A stretch of 64,000 nt of DNA, from contig CM073590.1 in NCBI GenBank assembly GCA_037074705.1, forward strand, positions 235,278,101 through 235,342,100. Reading direction: 5' to 3'. Below the pieces are notes generated by a model. That model saw only the letters and a list, made by a program, of their open reading frames with translations, searched no databases and was not told the DNA's origin. The DNA is from Zhengitettix transpicula. Taxonomy: Eukaryota > Arthropoda > Insecta > Orthoptera > Tetrigidae. The position numbers and the translations under genes were made by a program. Positions 46,028-57,565 of the stretch are shown in pieces; the first letter of the stretch is position 1; every line of letters begins with the position of its first letter.

Positions 46028-46540
46028 AAAGTGTTGAATGTGTTGCTCATAAAAATACTTATTTCACTACTTGCTTAGTATCTTCCGTTTTGTCTGTTTC
46101 ATGTACGGCCTGGAGTTTCTACGGGAGGGCAGATTCCTCGTCCCTCTGTTAAGTTACTTGTTCCTCGTTTGTGTTTCCTCCTAGTGTGCGTGTGTGAAGT
46201 TTTGTGTTTAAACTCGTGTGATGTGTTTTTCTATATTTTACGATAGTTAATTCTCTAATCATTAATTTTTTACTAGTACGTATTGAATATTTTTTTGATT
46301 ACTGTATATATTATATTATAAACCTTAGTATAGTTAAATAATTATAATTTTTATTATTATTATTACTATGTAGTCCTTTTACTTATAATGGGCAGGGAAA
46401 TTGGTGTTTCCGAATTTTAGCATTTTTATTTTAACTTATAATTATTTTTGTATTGTAATTTTATATAATTATATAATTTTATAAAATGATGTATCGTATT
46501 TCCTCATAAAAGGACTAATGGAATAAAATAAATTAAATAA
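46028..46540 (+). repeat. Interspersed repeat D, copy 2, with LINE-like 3' end
   Basis: This is the plus-strand counterpart of 38030-38360, starting near GAATGTGTTGCTCATAAAA. It continues to GTATTTCCTCATAAAAGGAC then TAATGGAATAAAATAAATTA, an AATAAA-containing end with an A-rich tail, as in LINE 3' termini. The same terminal phrase occurs at 28528-28563. Confidence 0.6.
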
Positions 46541-48755
46541 AATCAAATTTCGTTTGAGAGAAACAGAACCGGAAATTTTATTTTTTCTTTACCACTTAGA
46601 AAAAAATTCATTTAAATAATTTATTTGCATAAAAAAAATTTAAACCATTTTTCTTACTCGTTTATTTAATTTTGTACGTAGCTTAGGATATTTACTTATC
46701 ATTTAACTTGAGGACTAATATTATTCTCTGCTATTTTTCACTGTAACTGTTGTTTATAAAGTTATAATTTCATCTGCGTTCCTTGCAATTTCTTAAAGTT
46801 CTTCATTTTTATCTATTATCCAATTATTATTGGGTTTCTGAAGGATATTTATGGAAATATAACCTTGATTAATATTCTTCTTACGTAAGTGATTGATTAT
46901 TAGCTGACTACTTTATGTATCGAGAAATAAACTGTTGTATTTTTCTTCAGAACTTTTCTAGCAACGCTCCTTCGCCTTTACGGAATTCTTCATCAAGCCT
47001 TGGATAAATCTTCCGTGAAGCCACAAGCGGTTTATTTACCACGTTCTTCTTTCCAATGCTGAGAGTTCATCGTCTTTAATGTAGTGGTTTTTTACCCCCT
47101 CCAATCCCTGAACTTTGTGCAGCTCAAACAGACTCTGAGGCACTCCGTGACACCTTCTTGAGAGCACTGTAATGTTGTTGGTGTAAAAAATATATATATA
47201 TTGGTCTCTCATAGGTTTCATAAAAATTTAAATATAATTTTCTATTAAATATATAAGATTATAATTACATGCTAACCACACGTCACTACAGTAGACTGGG
47301 GTGAAATCAGAAAACTCAAAGAAAAACCGTTATTAAAGCTACTGTAGCTGATGAATATTTCTTCATAGTTAATAAACATAATGGACAAACAGTCGTAAAA
47401 TATTTATTAATTAACAACTTGATCATACAGTTACAATAGCAATTATTTTTTTAAAAAATATAAAATAATATTCATTAAAAATCTTGGAAGTTTATGCAAT
47501 TAAAATTTAACAGAGTATTCAAGAGCTTTAAAGAAATTAGAATATTATCAATTAAGTTCCCTTCTTCTTTTTTTATTGTTTACCTGACGAAGGTACAAAT
47601 TAGGGGAGGAACGAAGAGATAATTGTGCTAATTGTAATAATTACATCGTTAAAAAATTTCTAAACCTTTTCTGGATGTTTAACCATCATATTTATTCACT
47701 TATTATGTTCTTATAGTCGGATCAATATCAATATTAAGATTTCTTATCCTTTAAATTTAAAAGTCATAATTTATTTACCTTCAAATGAATGGTTTTTTAG
47801 AATAAATTTGATACCAGTCTAAAGAAAAGACAAACGTGTTTTAAATAAGCTAAAAATATGAACAACAGCTGTAAAAGGTTTGATTTGGTTGGTTATTTTA
47901 TCACATGTAGGCTACTATAATTGGGGATTTCCCCAAATTTTATTACTCCCTTCATATATGCATCCCTATACGCCCTTTCCAAATAAGTATCTCCAATATT
48001 TAGAATTTTTAATATCCAGATTATTTTTCATCGAACCTTCTAAACTATGATGAGGTGTGTTTCATACTACTTACATTTCAATTGGTGACCTGGATAGTAG
48101 ATACAGTTGTCCCTTACCTGAAATAAAAAGAAGTGAAAATTTTACAACAGAAACAAAAGTACACAATTGAAATCTGCTGTTTCGAGGACAGCAAAAAAAT
48201 TAATTATTACTTTAATCTATAAACCATAAACGCAATACAGTGGGAAGACGTCGTCGAATTTCGTAAAAAATTAGCGACGGGTTTGAAAATGGTTCCATGG
48301 AAAACCACGAATTAATATACTGTCTTCGGTGGTGGAGAAAGATGACTGAGATTATCGAAGCACGGTGAATAAAAGTAAAGAAAGTAAGTGTATTTTAAAC
48401 GTGAAACATGAAGTACAACCGCGTGGAAAATCGCAAATATTTTTAAAATAATAATGTCATTACAGTTACGCAATCATTAACGTGACACTCGACTGAATCG
48501 GCCGTGGCAGCCGTGACAGTTGACCCATGTTTAGCTTCGCCTGGGGCCGCCAAATTGATATGGCAATGTTGTTGAACCTTAGATGCATTTTGATATGAGA
48601 GCGATTAACGGAGCTCTGACTCGAAATTTTAGAGGAACAACATCCAGAAATGGAAATCAAAATATAGCATCATTTTCTGGGAATCAGTGATTGTACATAA
48701 TTTTTCGATATTGAGGGGATTCTGCGTCATCACACACGATTGTAACTGGTCTAGG
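46541..48755. other. Unassigned AT-rich intergenic DNA
   Basis: No coding, RNA or mobile-element signal could be assigned in this 2.2 kb. Confidence 0.35.
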
Positions 48756-49244
48756 TTCAAGGGGTAACATTTTGTAAAATAATAAAAAGTACATTTGGAA
48801 ACTTTCGTGCTTGATGACCATTTGTATATTACCAACTTAAAAAGGAAAAATTAATAGTATGCGTTTTTTTGGAATTTACAGTTGGACGTGCAAATACGTG
48901 GCCCAGAATGAAGTGCGATTCAAGGGGTAACATTTTGTAAAATAATAAAAAGTATATTTGGAAACTTTCGTGCTTGATGACCATTTATATATTACCAACT
49001 TAAAAAGGCCAAATTAATAGTATGCGTTTTTTCGGAATTTACAGTGGGAGGTGTGAATACGTGGCCCACAAGGAAGTGCGATTCCAGGGGTAACATTTTA
49101 TAAAATAATAAAAAGTATATTTGGAAACTTTCGAGCTTGATGACCATTTATATATTACCAACTTAAAAAGGCAAAATTAATAGTATGCGTTTTTTCGGAA
49201 TTTACAGTGGGAGGTGCAAATACGTGGCCCACAATGAAGTGCGA
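48756..49244 (+). repeat. 163-bp tandem repeat, three units
   Basis: Units start at 48756, 48919 and 49082 (TTCAAGGGGTAACATTTTGT or variant) and end at GAAGTGCGATTCCAGG near 49250. All three are the same length by position and nearly identical by eye. Each unit contains ACTTTCGTGCTTGATGACCA and TTAATAGTATGCGTTTTTT. It looks like a short minisatellite or the edge of a satellite. Confidence 0.92.
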
Positions 49245-51377
49245 TTCCAGGCGTTCTTGAAATCAGTCGCGACAAGATCTAAGTAATGTCGTAGATCAAA
49301 AGGAACCAGCTGCTTCGTGGTGGTGGTGGTGGTGACTTGGTAAATTCATCTTGTATTGCATGAGATGATTTTCAAAAGTTTGGAAGTGGAGTATGAAGAA
49401 TAGATACCTTTGGTTTGAGAGGAACTTACAGGTAAAACGAGATCAGACGACTTGGAGTGAACTACGAGAGACAACGTTTGTTGTAGTACTTTGAGGGCAG
49501 GGAACTGCAGAGCTCAGCCACGTTGCGCTGTGGACAACAGCCACCGGCAGATGACAGAGCGTGATGCCACTGCGTCGACAAACACGCCATTGCAGTTGCC
49601 TTGCCTTGCACGAGTCAGAACTACCTGGCTATTCTGGCTTCCGCTGACATGCACGCATCACGAAACTTCCTCTAATTTCATCACGCATCAGTACTTATCT
49701 TGGTGAGGGCAGGAACCCTCGGATTCATATAATGACCCATCTTCCTCGGACTGAACTTGGCCAGATTCCATTTCATAGTTTACTTAATGGCTTATTACTT
49801 ACTTATTTTTAAGTGGTGTATAAATTTACATTTTTTTTGTATTTCACTAATTGATTATGCATCGTAATATGTCCTGATCCTATTACACGGAAGCATACTT
49901 TACAATATCAGTCAAAAAAAAATGTCACAGCTCAAACCAACAGTTTAGATGCTGGACCACTATTTTGCAAGTAAATTATATTCGCATCATGTATATAGTA
50001 AAGATTTGGTAGTGTGTAGACTTTTACTATTTTTCTTAATGCGGAGAAACATCTAAGTGTACATGTTTCATCATAAAAAACGGCGTTGCAGATAGAAAAA
50101 AAATGGCTCCATCGTGTCTTTTAACAATGGGGAAAAGTGAAAAAAAAAAAGAGTATGTAAGGAGTAATTCTTTGAAAAGCACCATCAGAAATTGGAAGAT
50201 TATTAAAAGAATATGATCATTTTCTGTTGAAGAGATCTGTAATGTAAGTTTTATTTAATAATATTTTTCCTTAAATAGACTGTGGCCCAAGAATGCAGAG
50301 ACTGTAAAAGTTGCTACGGCGTTTATTTTCGAAATGCGTACTCACACAGAACTTTGGCGGAAAACAATCCGTGTGTTTTGGAGCCTGACCGGAGTGGTCA
50401 CGGCAGAGTGTTTGGATGAGAGCTGTTTGAATATAGAAAAATTTTTCTATAGATATTTAAAAAATTTTCATTCTCTGGGCTGATCATCAGAGTCGTTTAC
50501 AACCAATTATGTTTACTTAATTCAAGTAATTCTAAATTACCCACCCATATTTGGTTTTATTAATTCTTCTTCACCAGAACCATGGTCTGTCTGCCGGCTG
50601 GCCACGTGAGCTACTCTCCAGAGGACGTCCGTCTACCTGGGCCTCGGGGTAGTGAATTTAATCCCCGGCATTTCCAATGAGCATTTCGGCGGGATCAAAG
50701 CGGCCGAATCTACGCAGTCCCCTCTGAGGTGATGAGCAGGACGGGGAGATGAGATGAGGAGGGGCAGGTTTGTAATCCTGAACCAGTTAGAGGGTGAGTT
50801 AGAGAGGAATTACATCTGAGCAACCAGAAACCCCCTACACCTCAAATAGGATTGCCATGGAGAAATGAAATACAAACACATGCACACACGTAGACGACAA
50901 ATCATATTCACAACTGAATCGTAATGGTGGGTCGTTCATTGACACGTCGAGAAGGGGATTAATCATTCTTTATTTGAGTGATGATCGTAACACTATTTGT
51001 AACTTTATGAAGTGGTTAGGTCTATCAATATATACGTATATATATATACACGTTAACGTGTCTGAGTATCGGAGAGTTAAAATGTGATAAACTCAAAATG
51101 AAAGGCTGGACAGATTTTTATGAATTTTAATATTTGTAAATATACTTTCGACAAAGTGTAACTTTGGTGAACTTGAGACAAGACTTTATTATTATTGTTA
51201 TTACTAATAATATACAGAAAAAAAATTTTAATCCCTATATTTTAAAATTGTTATACAATTTTGACGTTAACATGTTAAAATTAACTTGAAGAAACATGGT
51301 TGCATCTTGACTAAGTAGTTGGAGAGGAAGTTACGGTGGTTGCCAGGTCAATTTTTCGTTATATTTTTAAGAAGTGT
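49245..51377. other. Unassigned intergenic DNA with GC-rich patch
   Basis: A (GGT)n run lies at 49315-49334. A GC-rich segment at about 50590-50880 stands out from its AT-rich surroundings and may be a diverged repeat, but no family could be named. The ORF at 49491-49706 has no recognised domain. Confidence 0.35.
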
Positions 51378-51558
51378 AAGACACGACTACATACCCCTGG
51401 AGCAGGGGTGAAGAGGGGTGGAAATCATGTTAAAAGGCCGACATTTGCGTCGAATAAATATATATTTCGGGGTCAATGAGATTGATAGTGTTTCTCCCGA
51501 TGTTCTTTGTGTATAAATTCAACCTTTTCGTAAATTGTATGTATGTATGTATATATAT
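51378..51558 (+). mobile_element. Helitron-like repeat B, left part, interrupted by an LTR element
   Basis: GTAAGACACGACTACATACC and CATGTTAAAAGGCCGACATT and TTGATAGTGTTTCTCCCGAT match the central palindrome copy at 54.4-54.8 kb and the copy at 4.0 kb. The likely continuation, ACCTTATGGATGGGGTGGAC then GGGCATTACATAAAATAACG, resumes at 52508 on the far side of the LTR-type element, matching CCTTTAGGGGTGGGGGTGGA at 4187. Confidence 0.6.
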
Positions 51559-52482
51559 TGTAATGCCAATTAATTAAGACAGTAAATTTGTGAATTTGAA
51601 AATGTAAATTTTTTGAGAAATCTATTCTTGACGGCGGTACAGAACATAGCAACAATAGGAAAGCCAAGCACAGTTCCTTTGTCGGAAGACGTAATGCGCG
51701 CTCAAAATTGCGAGACGGGAGTTAGTTAGCAGGAAGGCTTGGTCAGATGCAGGTCGAAGGAAGATATTGAGAAGTTTGAGTTGGCAGTCAGACACGACAT
51801 AAATTGGTCGTGTTGAAAGAGACAAGATAAATTCAAATATTTAAAGTAAAGTTGCAGAGAGATATCGAGAATTACCAATCAACAGAGTTGATTGGTCCCT
51901 GAACACTTTGCTCAAGACGAAATATTCACTCGAGCAGAACTACGAAACCTGCTAAGCACAAACATAGCCGGGTTGAATTAGCAGAAGTCAACAGAGAGAG
52001 AGACGAAAGGAGGTTCATCCTGGTTCCTGAGTTTTGATCTAAAAATATTAATTCGGAATCTGTGCGTTTTAGGAGAAGTGCAAAAACCCATCATAGTGCT
52101 TCGACAATTAAAGGTATCCCGGAATGCTGGGCAGCCGTGAGTACAATTTACAAACTAAGTATGTAAACCTGATTAAAAGATAGCCGTCAGATTTGTTTTT
52201 CTTTTGATTAAAATTTGTTAATTAGAATCCATCGTTTTAGCTTAACTTCGCTGACAATTAAATTTCGTCCTAGTTAATTGATGAGTAAATCTATTCTCTT
52301 TTAAATTGGAATTTGTGTTTAAGTTGAGAAATAAAATGATTCGCCATTATCAAACCCAGTAGAGACCCTGAGATATATTTTTTTAATTGTGTAATTGTTT
52401 TAAAGTATTAAAAATAAATCTATTGTTTGTTAAAGTTTATAATCTTTCATTCATTTAAAAGTCCATCTTTTTTATTATTACA
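51559..52482 (+). mobile_element. LTR-type element B, copy 4
   Basis: Starts TGTAATGCCAATTAATTAAG after ATATATAT and ends TTATTACA before ATATATAT. Landmarks CTGGTTCCTGAG, GATTAAAAGATAGCCGTCAG and CAAACCCAGTAGAGACCCTG are shared with copies 1-3. No PBS-like site remains near the 3' end, which accounts for the shorter 924 bp. It is inserted in a Helitron-like repeat B. Confidence 0.7.
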
Positions 52483-53936
52483 ATATATATTACGGAATAG
52501 GAGTGGATCACCTTATGGATGGGGTGGACGGGCATTACATAAAATAACGCATAAACAATATTCTTTTAGTACTAATTTTTTAATTATAAACGAGGCTTAA
52601 TTTTGTCTGTTTAGGTCGTTTTATTTACTACTAAATTACTGTACGTTTTTCAATTAATTTCTTTTTAAATTTCCTATCGGGCAGCAAATCACGATTTAAG
52701 GAAGATTTCAGTACGATAAACGAACTAATTCTTGATATCCGTTCAATGTACACACTGGTTCAATTCCCTTCATTAGGAGAGGAGAGTATTACATGCCAGT
52801 GTTGTTAATATTATAATAAGTGTAGTAGCACTATAAACAAACCCCCAAAAAAACTGCTATTAAATTGTTTGTAGTCAACGACTGCGGCGCGCCCAACGAG
52901 TTAAATCATAATTACACAATAGAACTAAAATTCTGGTTCGTTTCATGAATTCGCATTGTATAATTCAAAGGCTTTGATGATCATCCTTGTTGTACGATAA
53001 TTGGAATAAATGTTAATATTTTGTTTTCCAACTAACTGTTCGTTTTAAATTTATCTCAATCAACCATTTTTTTCTGTAAATTAATGGCTGTGGTAAAATA
53101 AAATAATGAATAAAAAAAACTATTTCATATCACAGTCTTTAATAGAAGTAATTACATATTTCGGCGTCCAACTGTGGAGCTTCATAAACGCTTAACAACA
53201 CCTAATCAATCATAAAAGAGATAATTACACGAGTAATAAAAACCAGCTGGTTTCGTTATCACGTGGGATGGGAAGAGATTAGAGTGAACTCACCCCCCAC
53301 TCCCCTGGTGAATTATTACTCTCACAGGGGGTACATATTTTGTCGGCCGATAATAATACTGTCATTTTTAACAGTTGACAGCAGCGCAACAACACGCGGG
53401 GGTAATCACGAAAAAGACGAAACGGACACAGCGAGGTTCCTGTACGCGTAATAGCAATGATATTGATGGTATTACATTGTTACATAATAAATGGAGGATT
53501 CTTAGGAGGTAGAGGGAAATGATATCCAAAGTGTTTCCTAATGATTTAATTTTTAGAGTGAGCCAAAAAACAAATTGGAAGATGACAATAAAACTCGGAT
53601 ATTAAATTACACTTAAATAAATAAACATTTTTTTTTTACATTTACGTGGATTAATGCTAAGAGAAGGAAGAGATGGAAAGGAAAACTGTCTATGCTAGGA
53701 ACATCACTGAAGAGATCCGTAAAAGAGGAACTAGAATGCTTAAGATGCAGGACAACGTAAACCTTGAAACGTAGGGAGAATAATGTACAGGGGTAAACAA
53801 TTAAAAGGAGAAGGTTATGGGAGACCATAAATGAGATCCCGGAATATGTAAACGAATCGGTAGAATAACGTGATATTGAAATACATGAACAAGTAAAAAT
53901 TAAGCCTCTAAGAAAATCCAAATAGATTTACGTCTG
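52483..53936. other. End of repeat B, then unassigned DNA with a possible decayed PBS
   Basis: The first ~80 bp are the remainder of Helitron-like repeat B. CGGCGTCCAACTGTGGAGCT at 53162-53181 resembles the TGGCGCCCAACGTGGAGCTC at 21110 with a few changes and may be another old copy of that element. The rest is unassigned. Confidence 0.35.
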
Positions 53937-55225
53937 ATTGAAAATAATTAATAGGAAAGAAAGTGATAATATGAATACCGCTAAACGTTTCTGGGATCCT
54001 TATCCCTTTCGCCAGGTGCGAAGAAGATCCTAGAGCGACACAACTGCGCTTGTCAGTTGACTTTTGTGTTTTGTCAACTGACGAGTGCAGTTGTGTCGCT
54101 CTAGGCTCTTCTTAACACCTGAGGAAAGGCACAAAGATCCCAGAAACGTTTTGTGGTATTTATATTATTATTGAATTGAGTATCTTTCCTATTAAAAATC
54201 CAAATAGATTAAGATTAATGTACAATATGTATAAAATAAATAATTTATTAGTTTTAAAGCAAAGTAGTTTAATAGGCCTATATTTATTAAGAATAATTAG
54301 TGTAAATCAATTAAAACAGCCAAATTTGTCAGAAATAATCTTCTAAAAAATAAGATAGGTGCAAATCTACACTCGTGGAGCAAATTTGACCAATCTTCGA
54401 ACAGGAAACAAACACTGTGGGGGGTAAGACACGACTAAAAACCCCAGGATCGGGAGTGAACAGGGTTGAAAATGTTAAATCATGTTAAAAGACCGATTTA
54501 TTTATATCATCACTTCTTTTGACTGTATTTTGGTATTCTATCTTATTAGGTAAGGTTTCTCCATTCCTATGCCGAAATGGGTTGAAATTATATAACAAAC
54601 AACATCGGGGGAAACACTATCAATCTCATTGACCCAGAACAATATATTCATTTGATGTAAATATCGGCCTTTTAACATGATTTAACATTTCCACTCCTTC
54701 TCACTCCCGCCCCTGGGGTTTTTAGTCGTGTCTTACCCCCCACAGTGTTTGTTTCCTGTTCGAAATTTGGTCAAATTTGCTCCATGAGTGTAGATTTGTA
54801 CCTATTTTATTTTTTAGAAGATTATTTCTGACAAATTTGGCTGTTTTAATTGATTTACACTAATTATTCTTCATAAATAAAGGCCTATTAAACTACTTTG
54901 CTTTAAAACTAATTAATTATTAATTTTATACATATTGTACATTAATCTTAATATATTTGGATTTTTAATAGGAAAGAGACTCAATTCAATAATAATATAA
55001 ATCCCACACAACGTTTATGGGATCTTTGTCCCTTTCCTCAGACGAGAAGAAATGCCTATAGTGACACAACTGCACTCGTCAGTTGACAAAACTCAAAAGC
55101 CAAATGACAAGTGCAGTTGTGTCGCTCTAGGCTCTTCTTAGCACCTGACGAAAGGACCACAAGGATCCCAAATACGGTGTGTGGTATTTATATGATCACT
55201 TTTTGTCTGAAATGGCTACCTTTCC
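53937..55225. repeat. 1.29-kb inverted repeat whose arms each contain a hairpin
   Basis: The left arm (about 53937-54510) and right arm (about 54655-55225) are reverse complements by eye for hundreds of bases; for example TTAATAGGCCTATATTTATT at 54269 is mirrored by AATAAAGGCCTATTAA at 54884, and GGGGTAAGACACGACTAAAA at 54421 by TTTTTAGTCGTGTCTTACCC at 54719. A ~145 bp spacer separates them. Each arm ends in its own hairpin of about 230-260 bp (53937-54200, 54960-55225) carrying CTGANGA/GAAACG boxes: CTGAGGA at 54119-54125 with GAAACG at 54143-54148, and CTGACGA at 55145-55151. The arms also include pieces of Helitron-like repeat B. No coding sequence. Confidence 0.8.
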
Positions 55226-56640
55226 AGTGAACTGTACAATTTTTTTCTTCGTTTGCAAAGACTTAATTGTGTCCCACGCTGAAATTAAGAAACATTAAAG
55301 TACGAATACATAATTCAGGGTATCTGAATTATTAAACTGAAATTTTTAGCCCTTAAAAACATAATAAATAGCTTGTGTACGTCAGAATTGAGTAAAAATC
55401 AAATAAATAGCAACCGCCACATGAAGTGAGTCAAGTTATCGTAGCCTTGAGCCTCAGATGGAAGGACCTTTTCTGATAATCGAGATTAAATTATGGTAGA
55501 AAATTGTCGAATTATATTTATCTTTTTCTAGGTATTAATGCATGTGTGTAAAAGCACTATAAGACGTTTAGGGTAGACGCATGCGCGACATCCAAGCAGC
55601 CAGCAGCAGCTTCGAATATTGCCACGGTCAATATTACGTAGCCGTGACCTCCCAAAAGGTTACCTTCCACTTTCCACCTATCTTACCCCCCCCCCCCCAC
55701 ACACACACACACCTCACATTAAGGCAAAACAACTTATCACAGGATACGTATTCCGGTCCAGCCCGCGAACCGTGCTCCATCTCTCGCAATGTAATATTGA
55801 GCAGAACGATGTGGATGGCATCTGGTATTCCAAAATTATGTGGCCACGTGTGGTCGACAGAAAAATTATATTCTGTAACACACAATTTTGAGAGTCATCA
55901 CTCCTGGGTCTGTATGTTTCTTTTCGTATTTCTCCTCATGATCTTTGCAACGTGACGTCACGGCTGGTGTGACCTCGCTTCTTAAATTGGGACTAGCTTA
56001 ATAACAATTATTGAAATTGATATTTAATACGAGTGCATAAAAATAAACTAATTAGATAAATAAATAGCCAAATAACAGTCGAATATAACTGCTAATTAAT
56101 TACCACACTATTTTATTTATTTACCAATTATTATTCTCGGTTATTTTGAAGCTTATTTATGTAATTAAATACAAATATTTATATTAATTTAAATTTTCTA
56201 GTAATGTATTAATTATTTCTCATTTATGTACAGTTATTTTTATTCATGCACTAAATATTTTTATTTATGTTCTAAATTATCACATTGACATTTATAGATA
56301 CAGTTCACCCAAAATTTTTGTTTTGTACTTCCTTGGATTTTTAAATATTTTATTAATATAATTGTCATCATTTTATACTTTCTTAATTTTTTTATTTAAG
56401 GTATGGTGTGTTATTTCCTTAATTTAAAAATATATATCTCATTTACATTTATAGATGTACTTCACCCATAATTTTTGTATTGTACTTCGTTGGATTTTTT
56501 AAATAATCTATTAATTATTATTTTAATTTTTTTATACTTTCTTAATGTTTTAATTTAACGTATGATGTGTTATTTTCTTAATTTAAAAATACCTACGTGT
56601 GATTTTTGCGCATATTCCTAGCCATTATCCTTAATTTATG
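55226..56640. other. Unassigned intergenic DNA
   Basis: Contains a C-run followed by (AC)n at 55686-55712 and, at 56280-56600, two diverged tandem-like phrases (CACCCA.AATTTTTGT.TTGTACTT at 56309 and 56464) that indicate a duplication of about 155 bp. No gene. Confidence 0.4.
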
Positions 56641-56642
56641 AG

Positions 56643-56679
<37 letters not shown>

Positions 56680-56788
56680 CTATCTCTCTATCTCTCTCTA
56701 TCTCTCTATCTCTCTCTATCTCTATCTCTATCTCTATCTCTCTATCTCTCTCTATCTCTATCTCTCTCTCTATCTCTATCTCTCTCTA

Positions 56789-56819
<31 letters not shown>

Positions 56820-56836
56820 ATCTCTCTCTATCTCTA

Positions 56837-56866
<30 letters not shown>
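56641..56866 (+). repeat. Compound (CT)/(TATC) microsatellite
   Basis: About 225 bases made of CT and TCTA units with a (TA)n insert at 56661-56679. Open frames through it are artefacts. Confidence 0.97.
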
Positions 56867-56867
<1 letters not shown>

Positions 56868-57374
56868 ATATTTAGTAAAATTGGACCAATTAAGTCCAAA
56901 ATAATGGTTTTTTGATCAAGTTGCATTTACAGAAAAATTATTTTAATTATTTAAAGTATTTAATTCTGAAAGTTCTGTGTGTTTAAATATCACAATGATT
57001 TTTTAGAACAAATAGAGACAAAAAAAATTATACGGGTAAAGAAAATACGTTTTTAACAGACAATAACATTTTAGAATCGTGCAAAATAAACTATGTTTAT
57101 TTACATGGTACAGAAAGAAATATTTATTTGTGGTTTTATACGAAAAGTAGATCAGAAAACGCTGGCAAGGTACGTTTAAAAAAAATACCCAGATTACACA
57201 CGCAAAACCTTGGATTCGAAATAAACTTCATTATATTACAGGCTAAAGTAGCTAAAAAATTCACAAGAATTTAAAAATAATTATATTACAAACGCATAAA
57301 TTGCGTCTGTGCTGTATTAATAATTATCAATTTTTCAACCATGTTCCCAAAACCAGACAAAATTAAGCGACAAT
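56867..57374. other. Unassigned AT-rich DNA
   Basis: No gene or repeat family recognised. Confidence 0.35.
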
Positions 57375-57565
57375 AAATTGCAAACCTTTGTTGCTCCCTT
57401 CAGGTGTATACAGTTATTGTCAAGCTACCTCCTTTGCTTCAATATTAACAACATTTCTTTCGTTATCGTCGATTGCATTGTGCAGCGTAAATTTCTAAAA
57501 AAGTTCAAACCTACTCTCAGCTCTACACCTGAAGAAAGCAACAAAGTTTTATGGAAACGTTGTGA
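57375..57565. repeat. Palindromic element with CTGAAGA/GAAACG boxes
   Basis: The left end CTTTGTTGCTCCCTTCAGGT (57386-57405) mirrors ACCTGAAGAAAGCAACAAAG (57527-57546). On the plus strand CTGAAGA (57529-57535) and GAAACG (57553-57558) are followed by TTGTGATG. The spacer of about 120 bp is unassigned. It has the same architecture as the hairpins at 54 and 55 kb. Confidence 0.65.

Noticed and set aside
56638..56904. Ser-Leu-Tyr repeat ORF
   Set aside because: Translation of the compound CT/TATC microsatellite.
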